64,000 nt of DNA from CBDDDW01 sp965226805. Lineage in GTDB: Bacteria; Chloroflexota; Dehalococcoidia; Lucifugimonadales; JAGWBF01. The notes below the pieces were generated by a model. It did not search any database. It saw only the letters and a list, made by a program, of their open reading frames with translations, and was not told the DNA's origin. Below, in pieces: positions 9,388 to 16,294 of this stretch; position 1 is the stretch's first letter, and each line of letters begins with the position of its first letter. The DNA is taken from the NCBI GenBank assembly GCA_965226805.1, contig CBDDDW010000029.1, positions 1 to 64,000 of the forward strand. Direction: 5' to 3'. Both the position numbers and the translations under genes were made by a program.

Positions 9388-10412
9388 GAGGCGGCCTGAG
9401 GGAACCGGTCTCCGAGTTGATCGATCACCCTGTCGACTTGGGCGTGCACCTCCTCGGGGGAAGGTTGCTGGTAGACGGTGCGTACCATGGTGGCCACCCA
9501 CGGCTGGGCCCGCCTGGGCACCCGTGTAAGCAGATTGGTCATGAAGTGGGTGCGGCATCGCTGCCAGCTGGCCCCGGCAAAGACCGTGGCGATCGCCTCC
9601 CTGAGCCCACGGTGAGCGTCGGAGGTCACCAACTCCACCCCGCTCAGGCCACGATCGGCTACCGAGCGCAGGAAGGCCAGCCAGAAGGCGCCGTCCTCAC
9701 TGGTGCCCACGTCCATACCGGCGATCTCCCGCCTGCCCTCTGCGTTGACGGCGGTGGCCACCACCACACTCACATTTACTATCCTGCCGGCCTCCTTGAC
9801 CTTCTGGGTCAGTGCGTCCAGCCACAGGTACCGGTACGGCCCGCCGTCCAGGGGTCGATCAAGAAAGCTGTCGACCACCCCGTCGAGCTCGGAGCAGATA
9901 CGCGACACCTGGCTCTTTGAGATGCCCTCACATCCCAGAGCCTTGACCAGGTCGTCCACACGCCTTGTAGACACGCCCTCCACGTAGGCCTGCTGGATCA
10001 CAGCCAGCAGAGCTCGCTCACTGCGCCCCCGCGGCTCCAGCAGGCTCGGGAAGTAGCTGCCCTCCCTGAGCTTGGGAATGCGCAACTCCATCGTCCCCAC
10101 ACGCGTATCCCACGCCCGGGACCGGTACCCGTTGCGCTGGGTCACCCGCTCAGGGCTCCGTTCTCCATACTCAGCACCAATCCTGGCAGACACCTCCGCA
10201 TCCATGATCCCTTCTACCAGGACCCTCAGAGCCTCCCGCAGGAAGTCCACGTCTCCGTCTGATCCCCTCTCGCGCAATAGCCCAAGCAGGTCCATCCTTT
10301 CCTTGACCACCGTTGTCCTCCTTTCTCGAGCTTAGTGTTTGCCCGCTAAGGATGACGCGGTGGTCTCTCTTTCTCCAGACCCCCTTCTTACACCACTTCC
10401 TGGGACTCTACT
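9388..10412 (-). pseudogene. IS256 family element, 3'-truncated
   Basis: The transposase reading frame starts at 10310 and is a close relative of the intact copy at 56637-57848, aligning residue by residue from MVKERMDLL to RFPQAAS. At about 9388 the similarity stops and the last 110 or so residues, including the catalytic Glu region, are absent. The frame continues into unrelated DNA. The left element end (10311-10412) matches the terminal sequence of the 56.5-kb copy up to AGTAGAGTCCC. It abuts the interior of an IS1380 fragment at 10412/10413, so it inserted into that element before being truncated. Confidence 0.85.
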
Positions 10413-10919
10413 CCAGCGGCCCAGGCCCGGGCCAACAACTGGCGGCTCACGCGGTCGAGTTGACGGACATGCCCCCACCGGAAGCTGCGCAGGAAGGTCC
10501 CCAGGGTGGATGGCGCCTTGACCACGCAGCCTAGAACACCGACCGTCCCACCAGCGCGCAGCGCATCGGCGTCGTCGATGCAGTCGCCGCCAGCCAGCGC
10601 GGAAGCGACCAGCTTCAGCATCTTGTCCCCAGTGTTCGCCCGTCCCGGCGCTCCGCCGAGGTCAAGGTGATGGTCGACGAGTTCCCGCAGGCCCAGGTGC
10701 CGGGCGAGGGTGGCCGGCAAGAGCAGGCCGGCATTGGCCACCAGGCGATGGTCGTCAAAGAGGATGCGGATACGGTCGGGTTTGTTCTGTGGCAGCATCT
10801 ATTGGGTGCTCCTTGTTTCCGGGCGGGTTTCTCTTCCAAAACCATTATCCCAGATTCAGAGGAGCACCCTCTAGCTTCTTCAAGGGCTGTCCCCAAGACC
10901 GTCCTTCGGTGGATTCGGG
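10413..10919 (-). pseudogene. IS1380 family element, 5' fragment
   Basis: Encodes the first ~125 residues (start 10798, MLPQNKPDRIRILFDDHRLV to LLARAWAAG) of a transposase that is a near relative of the intact one at 48188-49513. It retains the upstream end with the same 18-bp terminal repeat (TCCTTCGGTGGATTCGGG at 10902-10919). The catalytic domain is missing, cut off at the IS256 boundary. Confidence 0.85.
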
Positions 10920-11235
10920 CTTAGAAGGAGGCCTGTACGTAGGTGCATACAAGGATTAGGTGGTCCGATCCTAATGCTGTCTAATGATTGGAACTGATAA
11001 CTTCGATTTGGTGGAGCCGGAGGCGCCTGGTGGTTCGGCAACTCGAACCCACCACAGATGGGAGTCCTTCCCTTAAACCTGGATTTCCCAGATAGACCCA
11101 AGTGGTGATTGGCGTTCCTGTGATTACTATGAATATTCTGATTACTAAACGGATATAATGGGAGTCTATACATTATAATACACCCATGAATATAGGTTCT
11201 GGCTTCTGATTACGTAATCGTGTTGGAGGCACCTT
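10920..11235. other. Gene-free region with hairpin and promoter-like TATAAT
   Basis: About 315 bp without a gene. It contains a strong hairpin near 11031-11056 (GGTGGTTCG pairing with CGAACCCACC, one bulged base). It also has an AT-rich stretch from 11100 with TATAAT at about 11154, which probably promotes the following transposase gene. The minus-strand reading of the hairpin region ends GGCTCCACCA and recalls a tRNA/tmRNA 3' end, but the T-arm does not fold, so I do not call an RNA gene. Confidence 0.4.
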
Positions 11236-12567
11236 ATGGGTGACGACGAAAAGACCCCTCTCAAGCTCGACTTTGACTCCAAAGTTCGCGTGGAGTTTCG
11301 CGGTGCTACCATCACCTCAGACGCAGGACTGCTGGCGTGCAGAGAGCTTGATGACGCCCTAAGCCTGACCGACTCTGCCGACGAATTCCTCAAAGAGAGT
11401 CGAACGGGCAAAAACATCCTGCATCAGCTAATCCCACTGCTGAGACAGTCAGTCTACAGCCGCCTCGCTGGATACGACGACACCAATGATGCCGACCGCC
11501 TTTCCCAAGACCCAGCCCTGAGAGTAGTGGTAGGCTGGAAAGGCCCTGACAGGAACGCGGCCAGCACCAGCGAGATGGGTAGGTTCGAGACGGAGTTGCT
11601 GACACAAAAGGAAAACCTCAAGGGCATTGAGCGGCTGAATGTCGAATGGATAAAACGTGCATTAGCCAAGACCGTACACAGGCGTATCATCCTGGACATC
11701 GACAGTTCGGAGAGTCCGGTGCATGGCGAGCAGGAGGAAGCAGCCTACAACGGCCACTTTGGATGCATGTGCTATCACCCCTTGTTCTGCTTCAACCAGT
11801 TTGGAGATTGCGAAGGGGCGGTTCTCAGACCAGGCAACGTCCACAGCGCCGATGGCTGGAAGGAGTTCATCAATCCCATCGTCGAGCGCTACCTGAAGCT
11901 GGCGGTGAGGCTGCTGTTTCGAGCAGACGCTGCTTTTGCCAAGCCTGAGATTTACGAGTACCTGGAGACAAGGCATATCGGCTACGCCATAAGGCTTCCG
12001 GCGAACGAAGTGCTTCAGAAGGAAATAGCTCACCTGTTGGTACGGCCTACCGAGTGGCCCTCTCAAAAGCCCATCGTCTCGTATCACGACTTCGTTTATC
12101 AGGCCCAGAGTTGGAATGTTCCTCGAAGAGTAGTGGCCAAGGTGGAGTGGCATCAGGGAGAACTGTTCCCAAGAGTAGGCTTCATCGTAACCAACCTGAG
12201 CTATCCAACGAAGGGACTAGTCAGCTTCTACAATGGCAGAGGCACAGCAGAGCAGTGGATTAAAGAGGGGAAATACGCCCTCAATTGGACTCGGCTCTCG
12301 TGCCATAAGTTCGTGGCTAATCAGGTGAGGCTGTGGCTATTCATCCTGGCATACAATCTGGGCAACTTCTTCAGAAGGCTGGCTCTGCCAGAAGCGATAA
12401 AGAGCTGGTCCCTGACAAGTATTCAGACGAGACTCATCAAGATAGGCGGGCGACTGGTGCGTCATGCGAGGAGGCTTGTGTTCCAGCTTGCCGAGGTGAT
12501 GGTGACCAGGGAGATGTTCGATGAAATGCTGGAGCGGATAGGGAGACTTCGTTTCAATCCTGGATAG
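11236..12567 (+). CDS. IS1380 family transposase (second subgroup)
   Basis: Intact 443-residue DDE transposase (Tnp_DDE group 1). The first Asp is in ILDIDSSESPVHGEQ (about 160), the second in LFRADAAFAKPEIYEY (about 235), and the Glu in GRGTAEQWIKEGKYAL (about 345), with the conserved WLFILAYNLGNFFRRL helix after it. A GGAGG ribosome binding site precedes ATG 11236. It is a different subgroup from the IS1380 copies at 10.4 kb and 48-49.6 kb, differing throughout. Its own terminal repeats were not delimited. Confidence 0.92.
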   Translation: MGDDEKTPLKLDFDSKVRVEFRGATITSDAGLLACRELDDALSLTDSADEFLKESRTGKNILHQLIPLLRQSVYSRLAGYDDTNDADRLSQDPALRVVVGWKGPDRNAASTSEMGRFETELLTQKENLKGIERLNVEWIKRALAKTVHRRIILDIDSSESPVHGEQEEAAYNGHFGCMCYHPLFCFNQFGDCEGAVLRPGNVHSADGWKEFINPIVERYLKLAVRLLFRADAAFAKPEIYEYLETRHIGYAIRLPANEVLQKEIAHLLVRPTEWPSQKPIVSYHDFVYQAQSWNVPRRVVAKVEWHQGELFPRVGFIVTNLSYPTKGLVSFYNGRGTAEQWIKEGKYALNWTRLSCHKFVANQVRLWLFILAYNLGNFFRRLALPEAIKSWSLTSIQTRLIKIGGRLVRHARRLVFQLAEVMVTREMFDEMLERIGRLRFNPG

Positions 12568-12571
12568 GAGC

Positions 12572-12655
12572 ATGTGTCTGTTAGGGAATCGTGATCATAT
12601 CGAGGCTGCCCTGAGCAAGGTGCGCGACTTGCAGCGTGAGGTTCGGTCTGAATAA
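12572..12655 (+). other. 27-codon open frame, probable gene remnant
   Basis: A short frame of 27 codons ending RDHIEAALSKVRDLQREVRSE. The helical, heptad-like end looks like the C-terminus of a real protein left behind when the IS1380 element arrived. No ribosome binding site of its own. Confidence 0.3.
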
Positions 12656-12784
12656 TCCGTTTAGAGCCTTTCCCAGTGGTTTGGAGACCCTGTTTCTCTA
12701 GATGAAGTGATATTAGCGCGGTTGGTGGCAGTTGACAACTTCAGCAGGCGATCTTATAGTCTGGACTGTCTCAGGATGGTGTGT

Positions 12785-13786
12785 TTATGAAAGCACTGGA
12801 TTCCATCTGGGAAATATCGGCTCACACCAGCACGAGGACTCCCACGAGTCTGCGTTTCGGAAGTGAGTGTGTCGACGTCGTTTCACTACGACAATGTCCC
12901 CTGCCCATGAAGCCACAAGTGCCCTGACGGCCTGGGAGTCGGCGTCGTTCATAATCGCCGAGACGATTGAGGCCACGTTGTCGGTACCCTGATACCCCGA
13001 ATATGGCCCCCGATCCCAAATGACAGATTCCAAGTTGTACTTAAAGTCGCTCAAGCCAGAATACCACTCGTTGGATACAGCGTAGTAGCGCCGGCACGGC
13101 TTGCATCTCCACACAAAGCTATGGTCGAGTTCTACTTCATAGCTATAGACCTTGTCGTCTGAGCCCACATACCGGTCCGTGACGCGCTTGGCAACCTCTC
13201 CACACCACGGACAGGCGGCGTCTTCGCTATCCGCCCATATCGTGCTTGCGACTATGGTAGCTAGGACAGCAAGGACCTTGCTTTCAATCTGGTCCATGCC
13301 TTGACGCCGAGAAAGATATTTCCGAATGTCGGGGTCCGAGTTGGTGAATCCCTTTTTGCGGGCGTTGCAGGTCCTGCACGTCGCCTGAAGGTTATCGACA
13401 TCATTGGTGCCGCCAGCTGAAACTGGAACCTTGTGGTCTATTGTCAAAGGTTCAGTCAGCAGATTCGCCGAGCAGTAAACGCACCTGTGGCCGTCTCGCT
13501 CCAACACCTGCTTGCGCTTCGCAGCTGACACGTAGCGCATCTGTTGTTTGCGCATCTGGTTGGCCTCGTAATCTCGTAGTCGCTGTTCCGCGTAAGCCCT
13601 GCCCTGAGAACCCGCTGGATAGCAAGCAGGTCTCAGATAGGAGCGGTTCGCCAAGATGTTGTTGACGGTGGTCACACTGACGCCGTACTCGGAGGCCAAG
13701 CCACCTACATTAACATGCGTCTCGCCAACACTTGCGGTCAGTCCCCGGATCTCGGCCGCTTCCTCGTCTCTCAAGATACGGCCCAT
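12785..13786 (-). CDS. HTH-HNH endonuclease with zinc ribbon
   Basis: 333-residue putative nuclease. The N-terminal part (residues 1-55, VGGLASEYGVSVTTVNNILA) looks like a DNA-binding helix-turn-helix. Residues ~85-145 form an HNH core: RDGHRCVYC, then LTIDHKVPVSAGGTN with the His and Asp of the metal site, then CRTCNARKKG giving the second zinc cysteine pair. The C-terminal half has another CPWC...WRCKPCRRYY four-cysteine set (about 195-245), a likely zinc ribbon. HNH enzymes of this shape nick or cut DNA and are common in phage, mobile and defence contexts. The start ATG 13786 overlaps the TAA of a short upstream frame (TAATG), suggesting translational coupling. It is the last gene in the same direction as the Ubl-E1-DUF6527 genes but separated by about 320 bp, so membership of one transcript is plausible, not shown. 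Confidence 0.85.
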   Translation of the reverse strand: MGRILRDEEAAEIRGLTASVGETHVNVGGLASEYGVSVTTVNNILANRSYLRPACYPAGSQGRAYAEQRLRDYEANQMRKQQMRYVSAAKRKQVLERDGHRCVYCSANLLTEPLTIDHKVPVSAGGTNDVDNLQATCRTCNARKKGFTNSDPDIRKYLSRRQGMDQIESKVLAVLATIVASTIWADSEDAACPWCGEVAKRVTDRYVGSDDKVYSYEVELDHSFVWRCKPCRRYYAVSNEWYSGLSDFKYNLESVIWDRGPYSGYQGTDNVASIVSAIMNDADSQAVRALVASWAGDIVVVKRRRHTHFRNADSWESSCWCEPIFPRWNPVLS

Positions 13787-13893
13787 TATTCGCCTCGCTC
13801 AGTATACTGCGCTATCTTCTCCGCCACGGTCTCATGATCTGCCCTCGATAGTTGTACCACCTGCCATGTTACACCGACAAGGACGGAGAGCGG
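13786..13893 (-). other. Short coupled frame upstream of HNH gene (remnant or leader)
   Basis: An open frame of 35 codons ending VVQLSRADHETVAEKIAQY-TERGE whose TAA overlaps the HNH start as TAATG. The end resembles a genuine protein C-terminus. No ATG is visible; GTG codons occur within it. It may be the tail of a deleted operon gene or a leader that couples translation. Confidence 0.35.
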
Positions 13894-13978
13894 TCACGTC
13901 GCCGTTAGGCCCCAGTTCCGCAGGATGCTGGACGAGGCAGGCAGGCCAGACCCACCTTCCATGAGAACCTCATCCGGC

Positions 13979-14020
13979 AGACACAATAGCAACGGAAAAC
14001 TCAGGTACTCGTGGGCGGTC
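13979..14020 (+). repeat. Dispersed ~40-bp repeat, copy 2
   Basis: Second copy of the repeat at 5130-5170 (ACACAATAG... through AAAACTCAGGTACTCGTGG), here in the gap between the HNH gene and the DUF6527 gene. Confidence 0.5.
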
Positions 14021-14109
14021 GACTTGCCAGCAGCCCGGTAGATGAAGCGGACCCACAAATGGGTGGGCCACCTCCTTCCCGACGGCCGGTTCGACCCTGC
14101 TCAGGTGGG

Positions 14110-14478
14110 TCAATCCCGTCTGAATCGATTATGGATGAATCGCCGGAGGAACCCCCACACACCGCCAGGCCGTCGGTCCGAATCTCGTCCGGGCTCTGGA
14201 AAGCTCCGAGCCCACTGTATACGGTTGCGGCGAATCCAGTAGTGAGACCGGCATGGGAGACTCCGGTTCCCTATCGACGGGTAGAGGGAGATGGACTTGC
14301 CGTCGAACGTCAGCTCCCACGCTTCGGGATTGAGGGGAGTCACCACTTTGTTTCTGCATCCGCAACAGCACATGTGTATGACGACGGTGTAGCGCATCGA
14401 GACGTAAGCCACGCCGTCATCCAATTCGTCCGGGAGATGATCAGTGAATTCATGCCGGATGGAGTTGACCCGAGCCAC
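14110..14478 (-). CDS. DUF6527 family protein, putative zinc-binding partner of Ubl system
   Basis: 122-residue protein recognised as DUF6527. The core is VVIHMCCCGCRNKVVTPLNP (about residues 32-51), ELTFDGKSISLYPSIGN (about 54-70) and PCRSHYWIRRNRIQW (about 74-88). The conserved CxCGC and CRSHYWI motifs suggest a small zinc-binding fold; biochemical role unknown. GTG start at 14478 lies four bases after the E1 stop codon (14483-14485), so the two are almost certainly co-translated. Families of this kind are found next to multiubiquitin/ThiF genes, which is exactly the arrangement here. The C-terminal 30 residues are Arg-rich. Confidence 0.85.
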   Translation of the reverse strand: MARVNSIRHEFTDHLPDELDDGVAYVSMRYTVVIHMCCCGCRNKVVTPLNPEAWELTFDGKSISLYPSIGNRSLPCRSHYWIRRNRIQWARSFPEPGRDSDRRPGGVWGFLRRFIHNRFRRD

Positions 14479-14482
14479 GTGG

Positions 14483-15649
14483 TTAATCCTCGTTCGCTAG
14501 GGAGTTGCCGGTAATCTGGTAATAGATCGAATGCTCTTTCCCAAGGTCAGCATAGAACCCGAGGAACTTCTTCCACTTGATTACTGCGAGGGCTGCGTTC
14601 AATGCGTTGAGATCGGCGACCTGTACGTTACTGGAATAGACGCCTTGGTCGTCCCCACCTGTGAGTGGGAGAATTGACCTAATCCGGTCGCGGGACTGGT
14701 CCGTACTCAGCATCACTCTTAGTGTCCCGAACAACGAAGCATCCTGCTCGTTAATGCCCATCCCAACGTCGATAAAGGGCACCCCACATTCTCCCAGCTT
14801 CTCCGTCACGAACTTCCTGGAATCGCCACCCTCAATCGCCACGAATACGAAGTCCATGGATTCCAGATCGTCACAGTTAGACTCATCAACGTATTCGTGG
14901 ATGACAATGTTTCGGTGCATCGCGGAATAGATGTCCCTAAAGTAGGACGTCTTCCGAGGAATGCCTCTCAAGGTCTCGATGGACGGTGCGCCCGGTGCAC
15001 GGAAAGCGTTGTGCTGGCCGAACTTGTCGCCGTCGAACAGATGGATTTCCTTCACCGGAGTCTTGGCCACTAGGTCGAGTATGTATGATCCTGTGCCTCC
15101 TAACCCTACGATGGCCACCGATCCGATCTCTAATTTCCTGGTTGCCGCGACGATTTGGGCGCGACTCGACGCGGTATCGATGTAATTGAATGGGGAACCG
15201 TCATCTTGGGTCTCAAAGACCGCGAAGGTCTTGGCAGTAACGCTGGCATCGACCATCTTAGCGTACTTGGAGATGAATCCTTCGTATGTGGTCATCTTAT
15301 GGTAATAGTCGGAATATCCGCCCAGGCGTTTCCTGGAGAACAGGTAGTCTGTGACTAGCCCGTTGTCCAACTCTTGACGATGGCCCGCCACAAGGCTCGC
15401 CTCAAGCGATTGTCCATTCTGGTCACAGGGTATACTCCCCATGAACCATACGGTATGCGAGTCTGGCTTCGTCGTGACATCACCCGCAAGTGCCAGGGTT
15501 GAGATAAGAACTCCATGTCTTATGTTGCCGTTTTCGGCGACATACGGAACATGTTTCAGAAGGATGTAGCCGCCCCGCACCTCGATCTCGTATCCCTCGT
15601 CTTCAAGCTGTCTGAGGTCGGGACTAAGATTTATCGGTGTACGTGACAT
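14483..15649 (-). CDS. E1-like ThiF family adenylyltransferase with N-terminal DUF6791-type domain
   Basis: 388-residue protein. Residues ~170-388 are a ThiF/E1 Rossmann domain: nucleotide loop VAIVGLGGTGSYILD (about 178-192), acidic turn HLFDGDKFGQHNAFR (about 203-217) with the Asp and Arg used for ATP binding, and FVFVAIEGGDSRKF and GECGVPFIDVGMGI (Cys 288 is a candidate for the thioester). The first ~165 residues form a separate domain (VWFMGSIPCDQNG, AGHRQELDNGLVTDY, GYSDYYHKMTTY) that I recall as DUF6791 and that regularly precedes this E1. No zinc CxxC pairs of the MoeB/ThiF type are present. E1 enzymes adenylate the C-terminus of a ubiquitin-like protein; the partner gene lies directly upstream and overlaps by 26 bp. 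Family assignment is strong; an activity in conjugation here is inferred from family and context. Confidence 0.88.
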   Translation of the reverse strand: MSRTPINLSPDLRQLEDEGYEIEVRGGYILLKHVPYVAENGNIRHGVLISTLALAGDVTTKPDSHTVWFMGSIPCDQNGQSLEASLVAGHRQELDNGLVTDYLFSRKRLGGYSDYYHKMTTYEGFISKYAKMVDASVTAKTFAVFETQDDGSPFNYIDTASSRAQIVAATRKLEIGSVAIVGLGGTGSYILDLVAKTPVKEIHLFDGDKFGQHNAFRAPGAPSIETLRGIPRKTSYFRDIYSAMHRNIVIHEYVDESNCDDLESMDFVFVAIEGGDSRKFVTEKLGECGVPFIDVGMGINEQDASLFGTLRVMLSTDQSRDRIRSILPLTGGDDQGVYSSNVQVADLNALNAALAVIKWKKFLGFYADLGKEHSIYYQITGNSLANED

Positions 15650-15902
15650 TGAATACCGTCCCGTCCTGAATTTTCACCCCCTTGTCCGGATAGAGCCTTC
15701 CCTCCAGCGGCCTACCGAGAGCGTTTTCGTAAAACACCTCATATTCGATGTACGGTCCGGACGGTAACCCACCCCCTTCCGACGCCAGCCCCACCACCTG
15801 ATCAAAGGAGATCTCCCCGTCTGGCGACAGGTCATCCGTATGGACGACCTTCTCCTGCATGTTTATGACTATGTCGATGGTGCCCTTATCTTCAATGACC
15901 AT
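15624..15902 (-). CDS. Single-domain multiubiquitin-type ubiquitin-like protein
   Basis: 92-residue protein with one beta-grasp multiubiquitin (PF14452-like) domain: GTIDIVINMQEKVVHTDDL, then SFDQVVGLASEG, then YIEYEVFYENALG, then GVKIQDGTVFNVTYTDKS at the very end. The ending VxIxDGTxFNVTxTDKS is the hallmark I rely on. ATG 15902 is preferred over the ATG at 15920 because AAGGAG lies just upstream of it. There is no C-terminal di-glycine, so conjugation, if any, would use the terminal Ser carboxylate, need trimming, or not occur. Its 3' end overlaps the E1 gene by 26 bp. First gene of the minus-strand operon, behind an AT-rich promoter region. Confidence 0.86.
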   Translation of the reverse strand: MVIEDKGTIDIVINMQEKVVHTDDLSPDGEISFDQVVGLASEGGGLPSGPYIEYEVFYENALGRPLEGRLYPDKGVKIQDGTVFNVTYTDKS

Positions 15903-15924
15903 ATCCACTCCTTGTTGCATTTTC

Positions 15925-15985
15925 CACTACATATTGTAAATATATCTCACTCAGACACTATATATAGTAATTCATCCGGTCGCGT
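15925..15985 (-). promoter_or_regulatory. AT-rich promoter region with 12-bp palindrome for the Ubl operon
   Basis: Immediately upstream of the Ubl gene the sequence becomes strikingly AT-rich against a GC-rich background. A perfect palindrome ACTATATATAGT sits at 15957-15968, a possible repressor site, and TATATT/TACAAT-like hexamers lie between it and the start codon. Exact -35/-10 assignment is uncertain. Confidence 0.45.
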
Positions 15986-16120
15986 GTGTCAATGGACGCT
16001 CTGATTAGAAGACCTCTCCAAGAGCCTCACGTCCGCCAGGACACTGGTGACATGTGGCTGGGCGGTCTCTGATCCAATTCTCGCAGGAGGGAAAACTCAG
16101 GCTTGTGATTGCATGATTCG

Positions 16121-16294
16121 TCAGGTGCTGCAGAGTACCCGGAAGCTGCTATTATACATCTCATTCAGGTAAAGCTGCGTACAGCCAAGCAGCTCTGATA
16201 GCGGGACAGTCAGCTGGGCAGCCGAGAGACCCGGTTGCGCGATCACAACCGTTACTCGTGCGTCAAGAAGCCTAGCGCCCTCGAGGATTGACAT
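16121..16294 (-). CDS. 57-residue open frame coupled to the FN3 gene stop
   Basis: A small frame beginning MSILEGARLLDARVTVVI whose ATG overlaps the stop of the fibronectin-III gene as TGATG. The composition is protein-like (amphipathic, LSAAQLTVPLSELLG), but no family is recognised and the FN3 protein appears cut short at the same point. It may therefore be a fragment of something displaced rather than a gene. Confidence 0.3.
   Translation of the reverse strand: MSILEGARLLDARVTVVIAQPGLSAAQLTVPLSELLGCTQLYLNEMYNSSFRVLCST

Noticed and set aside
11000..11070. Possible tmRNA or tRNA 3' end on the minus strand (GGTTCGA... GGCTCCACCA)
   Set aside because: The T-arm does not pair and no acceptor or D-arm partner was found; the sequence is better explained as a hairpin.
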